A stretch of 64,000 bases of DNA from Oscillospiraceae bacterium. GTDB taxonomy: Bacteria > Bacillota > Clostridia > Oscillospirales > Ruminococcaceae. The notes under the pieces were generated by a model. It made no database searches. It was given only the letters and a program-made list of their open reading frames with translations, and was not told the origin of the DNA. This document shows, one piece after another, positions 9,601-19,745 of the stretch. The stretch is from NCBI GenBank assembly GCA_030153485.1, contig JAGUQX010000008.1, positions 62,001 to 126,000 on the forward strand, read 5' to 3'. Position numbers and translations under genes: made by a program. Positions within the stretch are counted from its first letter, which is position 1. Each line of letters opens with the position of its first letter.

Positions 9601-10333
9601 TGTTAAAATTAAAGCGACTTTAAAAGACGCAGATCCTTCTATTAAAAATGGAGTAGCAAAAACATCAAATTTTTTGATTATTTCAGTTGAAAATAATGAA
9701 ATTATATTAAAAGATGGAAATGCTAGTGAAAATCCAGAAACTGCTTCTCCAGCAGAAGTTAAAGATATCTACGGATATAGACTTAACAATTTTAGAGATA
9801 CAGGATTTGAAGTTTTTAATCAAGATGGAAATAGTCAACCAACTTTATCAAATGATATTAATAGAAAAGTTTATGAAATATTAGAAGATGGATCTAGAGG
9901 AAAATCATTTGATCTTCCAAAATATCAACCTGATGAAAACCTTGATATAAATAGAATTGCAAAAGATTCATTAGGAAATGATTATGTAGTATTTGGTAAT
10001 TACATAATAGAATATACTTTAAATTCCCTTGCTGAACCTGTTGAAAGAAAAATATTTATAATTGATCAAATAGGAGATTTAAATCAAAACGGACGTATTG
10101 ATGGGGATAGAGATTCTTCTGGAAATATTTTAGATGATAGTGATATAGGAATTTATATGCTTTATCTAGGAAATATAGAATCAATAAAAGCTCATTTTGA
10201 AAATGTTAAACATCTTGCCGATATAGATGGCAATAATATTTACACCTTAAATGATGCTAATAATATTAAATATTTTATATCAAAAACAGCTGGATGGGAT
10301 ATTGTTCAAAAATATACATTTTTAATAAAATAG
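6665..10333 (+). CDS. Large secreted leucine-rich-repeat protein with C-terminal dockerin-like module
   Basis: A 1222-residue exported protein. The start at 6665 is chosen because AGGAGG lies six bases upstream; it gives MKNNNNRKIFAIFLAALIF, a signal peptide. Two blocks each open with a short helical segment ending in DDITYDEI or GDITYKEV and then carry leucine-rich repeats of the form LxxLDLSxNxI, as in LKSLDLSNNDIVSIDVS. The blocks cover about residues 75-370 and 510-890. A BIG2-like stretch (GVLKINRNGTVKIKATL) follows near 970. The end has two calcium-loop-like segments, DLNQNGRIDGD and DIDGNNIYTLNDANN, like a type I dockerin or EF-hand pair. There is no LPXTG. Internalin-like adhesion or complex assembly is possible; the function is not known. 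Confidence 0.85.
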   Translation: MKNNNNRKIFAIFLAALIFLVNPVVSGLGRAFFGEEGIFENIALNSKKDIPFTPDDSDFVIFGSSLLKQAVIKELGLLNKDFRASVDDITYDEIKNIETLDLSHWNLEDITGIEYFKNLKTLNLKGNKFKTVNLFNNSSLENLDLSDNHISVYSLSSSNILKSLDLSNNDIVSIDVSAMVNLERLDISNNELTTIDLSKLTSLFNLNLNTNDIKVLDLSENISLIDVNISNNLIELIDVSKADNINSLNINDNRISSLSLGGKNKMSVLDASNNKLEFFDGTNYTSLTNLNLSSNRINGLDITGSNNITELYLSKNRIDSLDVSALNLSKFEVDHNQLINLNYGGKDLSSFLTYNNFLLDSQLFGGDTNISLIAKEKKLDIDETLEVLNSDFYVVYNKGKFDIKPDANPNIINVLDGPRSEELSINHKLVQVGDLLINHNNMIQDIESKEVSKAVGGAKKKYVLENIQEDIKLRGTSNYYIYTQYDGNLPLYSDPDKSHDNDIVPFLDDKFKQVVIGILGLIGKDPSASIGDITYKEVNRRSGFSIGNSDNPEYTEEIKKLSKETESAIGISYMTNLQTFYMLRETSFLDIDMSKNMKITEINFPASSLLEITLPEGGSISQVKVQGNLLKELDLSGNTDLNNLNLGFNSIEKLDISSMNKIDQIVVYSNPIISLDAKNQTELTSIHAYNTNLEYLDISGSEKLLVVYANSRTEEDIKDNVYREDENNKIREMILAPNYPQMTDFRASYNRIRNLNDSSMVNSKIIILEDNLLKQFNFKNFPKAENIRFKNNKIESANFSGIVNADTIDLNTNRLNDINVSDSTRLRAIYLKENNIKEIDLSKNTALINVNLSNNRIENLDVRSTRVNNTNGFSIRNNSIVTLDTAFGEVPELYKAYNFLKDSTGNQFRFISDNYRTNLKIGDTIDVRDALGYEQEIIKNKTQFTISDKMKLDVEIIEGPTDMFSSNENGVLKINRNGTVKIKATLKDADPSIKNGVAKTSNFLIISVENNEIILKDGNASENPETASPAEVKDIYGYRLNNFRDTGFEVFNQDGNSQPTLSNDINRKVYEILEDGSRGKSFDLPKYQPDENLDINRIAKDSLGNDYVVFGNYIIEYTLNSLAEPVERKIFIIDQIGDLNQNGRIDGDRDSSGNILDDSDIGIYMLYLGNIESIKAHFENVKHLADIDGNNIYTLNDANNIKYFISKTAGWDIVQKYTFLIK

Positions 10334-10342
10334 TTTAAGTAT

Positions 10343-10376
10343 AAAAAGGGGATCAATTTAATTTGATCCTCTTTTT
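10343..10376 (+). terminator. Rho-independent terminator after the LRR gene
   Basis: Arms AAAAAGGGGATCAA and TTGATCCTCTTTTT pair over 14 bp with one G-U and end in a T run, 10 bp after the stop codon. Confidence 0.85.
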
Positions 10377-10381
10377 ATTTA

Positions 10382-10410
10382 TTGACAATGTTAAATTAAG
10401 TTGATATAAT
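10382..10410 (+). promoter_or_regulatory. rpsF-ssb-rpsR promoter
   Basis: TTGACA (10382-10387), a 17-base spacer and TATAAT (10405-10410): a consensus housekeeping promoter giving a leader of about 50 bases before rpsF. Confidence 0.88.
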
Positions 10411-10469
10411 TAAATAAATTCCTTGCTATATTTATAAATATAGCCAAAGTCCAAAAGGAGGTGTTTATA

Positions 10470-10766
10470 ATGCCAAAAATTAAAGAAAAATATGAAGCTA
10501 TTATTGTTATTAACCTAACTTTAGGAGAAGACGGTATAAAAGCTTTAATTAATAAGTTTTCTGAACTTATTTCTACTAATGGTGTAATTGATAATGTTGA
10601 TGAATGGGGCAAAAGAAGACTTGCTTATGAAATCAATGATCAAACAGAGGGACACTATATACTTATCAATTTTACAAGTGCTCCTGATTTTCCAGCGGAA
10701 CTTGATAGAATATTTAATATTACTGATGGTTTGTTACGTACACTTGTTGTTACAAGAGAGGTTTAA
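10470..10766 (+). CDS. rpsF: 30S ribosomal protein S6
   Basis: Small-subunit protein that binds 16S rRNA as a pair with S18. It has 98 residues, normal for S6. ATG at 10470 is chosen over an upstream in-frame GTG because AGGAGG ends just before that GTG. KYEAIIVINLTL and DEWGKRRLAYEINDQTEGHY are the S6 signatures. It heads the conserved rpsF-ssb-rpsR operon from a consensus promoter and lies 3 bp before ssb. Confidence 0.97.
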   Translation: MPKIKEKYEAIIVINLTLGEDGIKALINKFSELISTNGVIDNVDEWGKRRLAYEINDQTEGHYILINFTSAPDFPAELDRIFNITDGLLRTLVVTREV

Positions 10767-10769
10767 GTT

Positions 10770-11210
10770 ATGCTTAATAAAGCCATACTTATGGGCAGAT
10801 TAACTTCAGATTTAGAGTTAAAACAAACCCCTAATGGAGTTTCGGTTTGTGCATTTTCTATAGCTGTTAATAGAAATTATAATAGAGATATTACAGATTT
10901 TATAAATATTGTCACATGGAGAGGTACTGCTGAGTTTGTTAGTAAGTATTTTAAAAAGGGACAATTATTAGCTTTAGAAGGAACTATACAAACAAGAAAT
11001 TATGAAGATAAACAGGGTAATAAAAGAACTGCATTTGAAGTTGTTGCTGATCAAGTTTATTTTGCTGAAAGTAAAAATTCATCATCTGCATCTAATTCAT
11101 CTTCGCCTTTTTCTCCGCCTAAAACGGAAGAAACTCCAAAAGGAGCCAATTTTTCTATTGGTGATTTCGAAGATTTTGAAGAAATAGATGATGATGAACT
11201 ACCATTTTAG
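10770..11210 (+). CDS. ssb: Single-stranded DNA-binding protein
   Basis: Coats single-stranded DNA in replication, recombination and repair. It has 146 residues: an OB fold at about 1-108 (MLNKAILMGRLTSDLELKQT, FINIVTWRGTAEFVSKYFKKGQ), then a short serine/proline-rich linker and the acidic tail ending DDDELPF, the docking tip for partner proteins. Its place between the S6 and S18 genes is the classic Firmicutes arrangement. Confidence 0.97.
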   Translation: MLNKAILMGRLTSDLELKQTPNGVSVCAFSIAVNRNYNRDITDFINIVTWRGTAEFVSKYFKKGQLLALEGTIQTRNYEDKQGNKRTAFEVVADQVYFAESKNSSSASNSSSPFSPPKTEETPKGANFSIGDFEDFEEIDDDELPF

Positions 11211-11231
11211 AAATAAAGGAGGAATTTTCTG

Positions 11232-11465
11232 GTGGAAAGACCTAATCGTATGAAGAGATCTCGCAAAAAAGTTTGTGCTTTTTGTGTAGAAAAATTAAAT
11301 ACTATAAATTATAAAGATGTAGCAAAACTTAAAAGATATCTTTCTGAAAGAGGAAAAATAGTTCCTAGACGTGTAACTGGAGCTTGTTCTGGACATCAAA
11401 GACAGTTAACAAATGCGATAAAACGTTCTAGATATATAGCTTTATTGCCTTATGTTAGTGATTAA
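11232..11465 (+). CDS. rpsR: 30S ribosomal protein S18 (zinc-ligand form)
   Basis: Partner of S6 on the 30S platform; 77 residues. The start is GTG at 11232 behind AAAGGAGGA. It retains C-x2-C (VCAFC) near residue 15 and C-x2-H (ACSGH) near residue 51, the pattern of the zinc-binding form of S18. [17 protein letters not shown] is the conserved core. It is the last gene of the operon; the next 220 bp hold no gene that I can see. Confidence 0.97.
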   Translation: MERPNRMKRSRKKVCAFCVEKLNTINYKDVAKLKRYLSERGKIVPRRVTGACSGHQRQLTNAIKRSRYIALLPYVSD

Positions 11466-11688
11466 TTTTTAAAAATATTTATGTTATATATATATCTCTA
11501 TTTTATTTTATTTACTTAACTTTACAGAAAGTTTGATTATAGATTTAATATTTGTTTTTAGGTTTAATATTTTAAATATTATCCCATATATTTCGTATAT
11601 TTTTCTAAAATTAATTACGCTGTATAGTTTTTAAATATTAGTAAAATAGAGTTTATTTAATTTTATGGATATATGAAAAGAGAGAGAT

Positions 11689-11913
11689 ATGAAAGATAAT
11701 AAATTTATGTATGGAATAAAGTATATTTCATATATTTCATATATAGGATTTTCTTTTGCTACACCTATCTTTATTTTTATTTATATCGGGAGATATTTCC
11801 AAAATATTTTCAAATTCCATCCAAATTTTTTAATATTATTTTTATTATTAGGAATAGTATCATCTTTTTACAACACTTATAAAAGTATAAAAAAAATAAT
11901 ATCTAAAAACTAG
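11689..11913 (+). CDS. AtpZ-like small membrane protein of the ATP synthase operon
   Basis: A 74-residue protein with two predicted membrane helices, at about 12-35 and 46-64. The pattern YIGFSFATPIFIFIYIGRYF followed by LLLGIVSSFYNTYKSIKK fits the AtpZ/ATPase_gene1 family, which is found at the head of atp operons and is linked to AtpI in ion uptake or c-ring assembly. It starts at ATG behind GAGAGAG. It is followed 4 bp later by the AtpI-like gene and then atpB. Confidence 0.78.
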   Translation: MKDNKFMYGIKYISYISYIGFSFATPIFIFIYIGRYFQNIFKFHPNFLILFLLLGIVSSFYNTYKSIKKIISKN

Positions 11914-11917
11914 TTAG

Positions 11918-12292
11918 GTGCTGATTAGAATATTTATAAAAGAAAAAAAACACTTTTTATTTCTCAATTTTATTATAGGATTAATAATTTTCATATTATT
12001 TTATATTATAACCAAAGATATAAAAATTACTTTGTTTAGTGTTATTTTTGGTTTTATATTTAGTCTTCTTCATTTTTTATCTTTGTGTAGTTCAATGTCG
12101 AACATTTTTAATAGACCTATTAAAAATGTTCCAATTTACGCATCTTTACATTATATGTTTAGATATATTTTATTATTTATATTTATTTTCATATCTATAA
12201 CAAATCAGAATATTAATGGATTTGCATCTATATCTATGCTTTTAAATATTAAGATATATTTTTATATAGAAAATATATTAATTAAAAAATAG
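11918..12292 (+). CDS. AtpI-like ATP synthase accessory membrane protein
   Basis: A 124-residue protein with about four membrane helices (for example FLFLNFIIGLIIFILFYII and IKITLFSVIFGFIFSLLHFL). Position directly before atpB and this topology fit ATP synthase subunit I, a chaperone for c-ring assembly. The sequence is diverged and the call rests mainly on context. The start is GTG at 11918, four bases after the previous stop. The atpB ribosome binding site overlaps its last codons. Confidence 0.65.
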   Translation: MLIRIFIKEKKHFLFLNFIIGLIIFILFYIITKDIKITLFSVIFGFIFSLLHFLSLCSSMSNIFNRPIKNVPIYASLHYMFRYILLFIFIFISITNQNINGFASISMLLNIKIYFYIENILIKK

Positions 12293-12305
12293 GAGGTGTT
12301 TCAAA

Positions 12306-13025
12306 ATTAATAGTAGTGGAATAGAAATAAATGGTCCGGAAATTTTATTTGAAATTCCTTTATTTGGCGGTATAAAGATTACAGAGACTATTGTAGCATC
12401 ATGGATAGTTGTTTTTTTAATATTTATTATATGTTTTATTTTAGGAAAAAATTTGAAAAAAAAACCCATCCAAAAAAAGCAAATTATTGCTGAAAAACTT
12501 GTTATAATGATGGATAATTTGGTATCAGGAACTATGGGAGAAAAAAATATTTCTTATACTCCGTATATTTTAACTTTATTTTTATCATCAATATTTGGAA
12601 GTCTTATAAGTTTGGTGGGGCTAAGATCAATAACGGCAGATATTAATACAACTATGACTTGGTCTGTAATAACATTTTTCATGATACAGATTGCCGGTGT
12701 TAAATCAAAAGGAATTAAGCATTATAAGGGTTTAATGGAACCGATGCCTTTTATGCTCCCTTTAAACATTGTTGGAGAATTATCAACACCAGTTTCTATG
12801 GGGTTTAGGCATTTTGGAAATATTATGGCTGGTATGGTTATCACTACGTTAGTATATAGCGGGCTTTCTAGTTTAACTACAATTATTTTTTCTACAAGTA
12901 TTCCTTTTTTACAAGTTGGAATACCAGCATTTTTATCGCTTTATTTTGATTTGTTTAGCGGATTAATGCAGGCTTTTATATTTTGTATGTTGACAATGGT
13001 GTTTGTGTCTAAAGCTTCAGATTAA
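12306..13025 (+). CDS. atpB: ATP synthase F0 subunit a, apparently starting at ATT
   Basis: Membrane stator subunit that forms the ion half-channels against the c ring. The first in-frame ATG is far downstream (12486), but the conserved N-terminus NGPEILFEIPLFGGIKITET and the first helix lie upstream of it in the same frame. AGGAGG at 12291-12296 is followed after nine bases by ATT at 12306 (then NSSGIEING). No ATG, GTG, TTG or CTG is in frame between them. With this start the protein has 239 residues, normal for subunit a. The stator region with the essential Arg is diverged but recognisable (PVSMGFRHFGNIMAGMVI). It is the first core gene of the operon. Confidence 0.9.
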   Translation: MNSSGIEINGPEILFEIPLFGGIKITETIVASWIVVFLIFIICFILGKNLKKKPIQKKQIIAEKLVIMMDNLVSGTMGEKNISYTPYILTLFLSSIFGSLISLVGLRSITADINTTMTWSVITFFMIQIAGVKSKGIKHYKGLMEPMPFMLPLNIVGELSTPVSMGFRHFGNIMAGMVITTLVYSGLSSLTTIIFSTSIPFLQVGIPAFLSLYFDLFSGLMQAFIFCMLTMVFVSKASD

Positions 13026-13058
13026 TAATATAATCTTATTAGCTCAAATTAATTATAA

Positions 13059-13331
<273 letters not shown>

Positions 13332-13366
13332 TAAATATTATACCTATTTAAAAATATGGAGGATGT

Positions 13367-13882
13367 ATGAGCGATTTTTTAGGTATTGTATCGGTTGACG
13401 GATGGACTATAATTAGCGTTCTTTTAAATCTAATTATAGTTTATATAATTGTTAAAAAACTTTTATATAAACCTGTTAAAAAAATTATTTTGGATAGACA
13501 AGAAGAGATAGATTCTTTATATAATAAGGCGGAAACATCTAAACAAACTGCCTATGATTTAGAAAAAAATTATGATATAAAATTAGCTAGTGTTAAAGAA
13601 GAAGGCGAAATTATTTTTAAAGATTATATAAAAAAAGCAGAAAAAAAATCAGATTATATAATAGAAGAAGCAAATAAAAAATCTAATGAAATATTAAATA
13701 GGGCAAAAAAAGATGCAGAATCACAAAAGAAGACAGCAATTAATGAATCAAAATCTGAAATATCATCTATCGCATTTTTACTTGCACAAAAAATTATAAA
13801 TAAAGAGATAGAAAAAGATAATCATAAAAATACTATAGATAAATTCATAGAAAGTTTAGGGGAGATGAAATGGGTGGATTAG
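13367..13882 (+). CDS. atpF: ATP synthase F0 subunit b
   Basis: Peripheral stalk subunit joining F0 to F1. It has 171 residues: one N-terminal membrane helix (about 12-32, GWTIISVLLNLIIVYIIVKK) and a long charged, mostly helical stalk ending near subunit delta. VKKIILDRQEEIDSLYNKAE is the usual b-subunit stretch. The start at 13367 follows ATGGAGG. Its end overlaps atpH by 13 bp, so the two are probably translated together. Confidence 0.95.
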   Translation: MSDFLGIVSVDGWTIISVLLNLIIVYIIVKKLLYKPVKKIILDRQEEIDSLYNKAETSKQTAYDLEKNYDIKLASVKEEGEIIFKDYIKKAEKKSDYIIEEANKKSNEILNRAKKDAESQKKTAINESKSEISSIAFLLAQKIINKEIEKDNHKNTIDKFIESLGEMKWVD

Positions 13883-14412
13883 CTTTAAAGGTATATTCTG
13901 AATCTCTCTTTAGTGTTTTTTTAGAGAATGATTGTTTAGAAGAAGGATATAGACAGATTTTATTTATAAAAGAATCTTTTGAAAATGATAAAGAAATTAT
14001 AGATATATTATCATTTCACAGTATTTCTAAAATTGAAAAACAAAAAATATTGCTTAATATATTTGAAGGTAAATTATTAAGCAATATTTTTAACTTTCTG
14101 TTTTTAATTATTGATAATGAAAGAATGTCTTCTATAATTTATATATTAGATCAGATAAAATTTTTATATATGACATATACAAACACTATTGAAGTTGATA
14201 TAATAACTGCAATTATTTTATCCAATGATTTAGAAGATAAAATAGTAAAAAAACTTTCTATTATGACTAAGAAAAATATTGTTATCCAAAATATTATTGA
14301 TGAAAAGATAATTGGGGGAGTCATAATTAGAGGAGAAAATTTATATATTGACGGAAGTGTAAAAACTAGTATAAATGATATGAAAAAATATTTAGACTCT
14401 ATGTTGATATAA
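13870..14412 (+). CDS. atpH: ATP synthase F1 subunit delta
   Basis: Cap of the peripheral stalk on the F1 head. It has 180 residues, normal for delta/OSCP. The N-terminal helical domain begins GGLALKVYSESLFSVFLEN, and the C-terminal part has VIIRGENLYIDGSVKTSINDMKKYL (a conserved G-x-x-I/V..D-S..L segment). It is diverged in the middle, as delta usually is. It overlaps atpF and lies 43 bp before atpA. Confidence 0.92.
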   Translation: MGGLALKVYSESLFSVFLENDCLEEGYRQILFIKESFENDKEIIDILSFHSISKIEKQKILLNIFEGKLLSNIFNFLFLIIDNERMSSIIYILDQIKFLYMTYTNTIEVDIITAIILSNDLEDKIVKKLSIMTKKNIVIQNIIDEKIIGGVIIRGENLYIDGSVKTSINDMKKYLDSMLI

Positions 14413-14455
14413 AATTTAATTATTATATATCATTTTATAAGATGGAGGTTTAATA

Positions 14456-15973
14456 ATGGAATTACGTCCAGATGAAATTAGTTATCTGATAAAAAATCAA
14501 ATAACTAATTATAAAAACAGTTTAAGTTTTACAGATGTTGGAAAAGTTGTTTCAGTAGGTGATGGTATAGCAAAATTACATGGGCTATCTAATTGTATGT
14601 CTGGTGAACTTTTAGAATTCTCTAATGGAATATACGGTATGGCGCTAAATTTAGAAAAAGATTTTGTTGGAGCTGTATTGTTGGGTTCAGATCAGGGTAT
14701 AAAAGAAGGAGATAGTGTTAAAGGTACAGGAAAAATCGTATCTGTTCCAGTTGGTGAGGGGCTTCTTGGAAGAGTAGTTAATTCATTAGGCTTACCTATT
14801 GATGGTAAAGGCGATATTTTATATAAAACAACCAGACCAATAGAGATGCAATCTGCTGGAATTATTGAAAGAAAATCTGTTAATCGTCCTTTAGAAACGG
14901 GTATAAAAGCTATAGATTCTATGATTCCTATTGGAAAAGGTCAGAGAGAACTTATAATAGGTGATAGGCAAACAGGAAAAACTACTATATGTGTAGATAC
15001 TATAATTAATCAAAAGGGAAAAAATGTTATATGTATCTATGTGGCTATAGGTCAAAAGAGGTCGACTGTAGCAAATATAGCTAGAATATTAGAAAAAAAT
15101 GGAGCTATGGATTATACAATTATAGTTTCTGCAACTGCTTCAGAACTTTCTCCACTACAATATATAGCACCTTATGCAGGTTGTTCTATGGGTGAACATT
15201 TTATGTATGAGGGAAAAGATGTTTTATGTGTTTATGATGATTTATCAAAACATGCTGTTGCATATAGAGCCTTATCATTATTACTAAAAAGACCACCTGG
15301 AAGAGAAGCATATCCTGGTGATGTATTCTATCTTCATTCAAGACTTTTGGAGAGATCTGCAAATTTAAATGAAGAAAATGGCGGAGGTTCTTTAACTGCT
15401 TTACCTATAATTGAAACACAATCGGGAGATGTTTCTGCATATATTCCAACCAATGTTATATCTATAACAGATGGCCAAATATTTTTAGAAACTGAGCTTT
15501 TTAATTCTGGAATACGGCCTGCCGTAAACCCTGGGATATCTGTTTCGAGAGTTGGAGGAAGTGCGCAGATAAAAGCAATGAAACAAGTTTCTAGCTCGTT
15601 AAAACTTTTATATTCTCAGTATAGAGAATTACAAGCTTTTGCTCAATTTGGTTCTGACCTTGATAAAGATACAAAGGATAGACTTTCTCAAGGTGAGAGA
15701 ATTATAGAAGTTTTAAAGCAGAGTCAAAATAAAGCTGTCTCTATAGAACAACAAGTAATCATTATATATGCAGTAACAAATAATCTTTTAACAGATATTA
15801 ATGTTGAAGATATTAGAAAATTTGAATATGAATTATATGATTTTATAGATGAGAATCATCCTGAAATAATTTCATCTATAAATATTACTAAAGAATTTAC
15901 AGATGAAAATAAAGAAATTACTAAAAAAATTATATTAGAGTTTGTAAAAAAATATAAAAATGATAAAAAATAG
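14456..15973 (+). CDS. atpA: ATP synthase F1 subunit alpha
   Basis: Non-catalytic nucleotide-binding subunit of the F1 hexamer; 505 residues, full length. The Walker A motif is GDRQTGKT near residue 170. [19 protein letters not shown] and the signature [17 protein letters not shown] are intact. The start follows GGAGG. It is the fifth core gene in the standard order BEFHAGDC, which shows that the operon is not rearranged. Confidence 0.98.
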   Translation: MELRPDEISYLIKNQITNYKNSLSFTDVGKVVSVGDGIAKLHGLSNCMSGELLEFSNGIYGMALNLEKDFVGAVLLGSDQGIKEGDSVKGTGKIVSVPVGEGLLGRVVNSLGLPIDGKGDILYKTTRPIEMQSAGIIERKSVNRPLETGIKAIDSMIPIGKGQRELIIGDRQTGKTTICVDTIINQKGKNVICIYVAIGQKRSTVANIARILEKNGAMDYTIIVSATASELSPLQYIAPYAGCSMGEHFMYEGKDVLCVYDDLSKHAVAYRALSLLLKRPPGREAYPGDVFYLHSRLLERSANLNEENGGGSLTALPIIETQSGDVSAYIPTNVISITDGQIFLETELFNSGIRPAVNPGISVSRVGGSAQIKAMKQVSSSLKLLYSQYRELQAFAQFGSDLDKDTKDRLSQGERIIEVLKQSQNKAVSIEQQVIIIYAVTNNLLTDINVEDIRKFEYELYDFIDENHPEIISSINITKEFTDENKEITKKIILEFVKKYKNDKK

Positions 15974-15989
15974 GAGGTGCTTTTAATCC

Positions 15990-16847
15990 ATGGCTGCTGA
16001 TAATATGAAGGATATAAAAAGACGTATAAAAAGTGTAGGGAATACTATGCAAATAACAAAAGCTATGGAGCTTGTTGCGTCTTCTAAATTAAAGAAAGCA
16101 AAAAAAAGATCTGATGATAGTAAGCCTTTTTTTACAACGCTTTATGAAACTATGGAGAATATAGTTAAAAATAATACTGACTTTACATCTATTTATACAT
16201 ATGATAGAGCGGTAAAAAAAACTTTATATATTGTTATATCTGGTGATCGTGGTTTGGCTGGGGGATATAATATTAATTTATTTAAATCTTTATTATCTAA
16301 TATAAAAGATAAAAAAAATATTGATATTTTATGTATAGGTAAAAAAGCGTTAGAATATTTTGCTAGGTTAGATTTTAATATTATACAAAGTTATGTTGAT
16401 GTTTTAGAAGATATGGATATTGCTACTAGTAGTGATATTTCAAATATAATTATATCTGGTTTTATAGATAGTAAATATCAAGAAGTTTATCTAACATATA
16501 CTAATCTTATTTCTCCTTTAGAACAAATTCCTAAAACTATAAAAATTTTGCCTCTAAGAATAGATAAAAAGATTAATAATTTTAAACAAAGTTTTATAGA
16601 ATATGAGCCATCAGGGGAAGAGGTATTTAATAGTATTGTTCCAAAATATATAAGCGGTATACTTTATGGAGCTTGTATAGAATCTTTTGCTTCAGAGCAG
16701 TCTGCAAGAAGAATAGCTATGGAATCTGCATCTGATAATGCAAAAGATATGATAGACACTCTTTCTTTAAAGTATAATAGAGCAAGACAAGCAGCAATAA
16801 CACAAGAAATATCTGAAATTGTTGCTGGTTCAATTAGTTCTAAATAG
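15990..16847 (+). CDS. atpG: ATP synthase F1 subunit gamma
   Basis: Central rotor shaft turning inside the alpha-beta hexamer. It has 285 residues with the two long terminal helices of gamma: MKDIKRRIKSVGNTMQITKA at the N-terminus and SARRIAMESASDNAKDMIDT to the end. ISGDRGLAGGYNIN is the conserved centre. The start at 15990 is ATG, 10 bases after AGGAGG. It lies 17 bp after atpA. Confidence 0.97.
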   Translation: MAADNMKDIKRRIKSVGNTMQITKAMELVASSKLKKAKKRSDDSKPFFTTLYETMENIVKNNTDFTSIYTYDRAVKKTLYIVISGDRGLAGGYNINLFKSLLSNIKDKKNIDILCIGKKALEYFARLDFNIIQSYVDVLEDMDIATSSDISNIIISGFIDSKYQEVYLTYTNLISPLEQIPKTIKILPLRIDKKINNFKQSFIEYEPSGEEVFNSIVPKYISGILYGACIESFASEQSARRIAMESASDNAKDMIDTLSLKYNRARQAAITQEISEIVAGSISSK

Positions 16848-16877
16848 TTTTATTTTTAGATTATGGAGGAAATATAA

Positions 16878-18275
<1,398 letters not shown>

Positions 18276-18287
18276 GAGTAATTTTAT

Positions 18288-18689
18288 ATGTCTAATTTTA
18301 ATTTAAAGATTGTAACTCCGGATAAAGAAATTTTTAATAATAAATGTCTTAAAGCGATTGTAAGAACTGAGCATGGAGATATAGGAATTTTACCAGGGCA
18401 TGTAAATTATTTATCCATGATTGATATAGGATTTATAAAGATATTTTTAATAAATGGTGATACAGAGATTATAGCTGTTTCAAATGGAATTATAAACATA
18501 GGTTTGGAAGAGACTGTTATAATGGTTTTTACTGGAGAATCAAAAAAAGATATCGATATTTCTCGTGCAAAAAATGCAATAAAAAAAGCAGAAAAAATAA
18601 TATCATCTTCAAATAAAAATAGTGATATATTAATGGCGGAGCTTAAATTAAAAAGAGCTCTGAATAGAGTGGATATATATAATAAATAA
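18288..18689 (+). CDS. atpC: ATP synthase F1 subunit epsilon
   Basis: Rotor subunit that links gamma to the c ring and can inhibit ATP hydrolysis. It has 133 residues: an N-terminal beta-barrel (FNLKIVTPDKEIFN, EHGDIGILPGHVNYLSMI) and a C-terminal helical hairpin (RAKNAIKKAEKII to the end). It is the last gene of the atp operon. No hairpin is obvious after its stop before the tRNA promoter at 18702. Confidence 0.95.
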   Translation: MSNFNLKIVTPDKEIFNNKCLKAIVRTEHGDIGILPGHVNYLSMIDIGFIKIFLINGDTEIIAVSNGIINIGLEETVIMVFTGESKKDIDISRAKNAIKKAEKIISSSNKNSDILMAELKLKRALNRVDIYNK

Positions 18690-18701
18690 TTTTAAAATAT
18701 A

Positions 18702-18730
18702 TTGACAGCTTAATGACGGCATGGTATAAT
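18702..18730 (+). promoter_or_regulatory. tRNA-Ser promoter
   Basis: TTGACA (18702-18707), a 17-base spacer and TATAAT (18725-18730), a perfect consensus 21 bp before the first tRNA-Ser, as expected for stable RNA genes. Confidence 0.9.
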
Positions 18731-18751
18731 ATGTATTGTTATTAAGCATAT

Positions 18752-18840
18752 GGAGAGGTGTCCGAGTGGTTTAAGGAGCCGGTCTTGAAAACCGGTGATC
18801 GTGCGAGCGACCGTGGGTTCGAATCCCACCCTCTCTGCCA
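18752..18840 (+). tRNA. tRNA-Ser (TGA anticodon)
   Basis: Cloverleaf with acceptor GGAGAGG/CCTCTCT, anticodon loop CTTGAAA (TGA), the long variable arm typical of serine tRNA (GATCGTGCGAGCGACC), T arm GTGGGTTCGAATCCCAC, discriminator G and an encoded CCA. 89 bases. Confidence 0.97.
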
Positions 18841-18900
18841 TATACATATAAATTTGCATCTTAGGGTGAATTTTATATTATATAAATAATTTTTGGCTAT

Positions 18901-18991
18901 GGAGAAGTACTCAAGTGGCTGAAGAGGCGCCCCTGCTAAGGGTGTAGGGCGGGTGACCGTCGCGAGGGTTCAAATCCCTCCTTCTCCGCCA
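18901..18991 (+). tRNA. tRNA-Ser (GCT anticodon)
   Basis: Acceptor GGAGAAG/CTTCTCC, anticodon stem-loop CCCCTGCTAAGGG (GCT), a long variable arm, T arm with GGTTCAAATCC and an encoded CCA. 91 bases. It lies 60 bp after the TGA tRNA and probably shares its promoter. Confidence 0.97.
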
Positions 18992-19003
18992 AATAAAAAA
19001 TAA

Positions 19004-19047
19004 ATATCTTATAGATGATTATATGTCATCTATAAGATATTTTGTTG
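19004..19047 (+). terminator. Terminator after the tRNA-Ser pair
   Basis: A 15-bp perfect stem (19004-19018 with 19026-19040, ATATCTTATAGATGA/TCATCTATAAGATAT) with a 7-base loop, followed by TTTGTTGT. Confidence 0.85.
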
Positions 19048-19104
19048 TATATTTGAAATACTAATTAATTAATATAAACTTTTTATTATAAATCAGGTGA
19101 GAAT

Positions 19105-19745
19105 ATGGCGGTTCCAAAGCTTAGGTTTCCTGAGTTTTCGTGGAAGTGGCAAGAGAAAAGGTTGGGTGGTGTTTGTGAATTTTTTTCTGGGGGCACACCA
19201 AGCGTTTCAAAATTTAAGTATTATGATGAAAATATTCCATTTATTAAATCAGGCGAGTTATCTTCGAGAACTACACAATCTAAAATCACATATGAAGGTT
19301 TAAAAAATTCATCTGCTAAATTGGTTGATAAAGGTGATTTAATCTATGCTTTATATGGTTCTAATAGCTGTTAAGTTGGTATATCTAAAATTAATGTAGC
19401 AATAAATCAAGCAATATTATGTATTAGATTTTCAAAATTTAATACTATTTTTTTATACTATATTCTAAAATTTTTGAAGTAACTCGCGGTGTGGTTATAA
19501 CCAAAACAGATATATCAGAAAAACAAACAAATATAAATTGTTATCCAATTTATTACTCTTAAACAACTAATAATTGTCTATGATTCAGTTTATGATTTTA
19601 ATGGTAAATTTTTTATATGGACAACTGATGGAGCAAATACTCTATAGTATTCAAACAGTTGGACAAAATTATCAAGTTAAACAAACAAAAATTAGAAAAA
19701 TTAGATCTATTTAAAAAAGGACTATTACAAAAGATGTTTGTTTAA
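19105..19745 (+). pseudogene. hsdS: Degenerate type I restriction specificity subunit (hsdS remnant)
   Basis: HsdS sets the DNA target of a type I restriction-modification complex. An open frame of 89 codons begins MAVPKLRFPEFSWKWQEKRLG, the usual N-terminus of HsdS in this group, and ends at TAA (19372). After that stop the same frame continues VGISKINVAINQAILCI, so the stop interrupts a first target domain (family members read SGEVGIS here). Further on, in other frames, are TTDGAN of a second target domain and the C-terminal LNKQKLEKLDLFKKGLLQKM ending near 19745. Several stops and shifts, and a shortened second domain, make this a dead gene. Base composition is less AT-rich than its neighbours. 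Confidence 0.88.
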
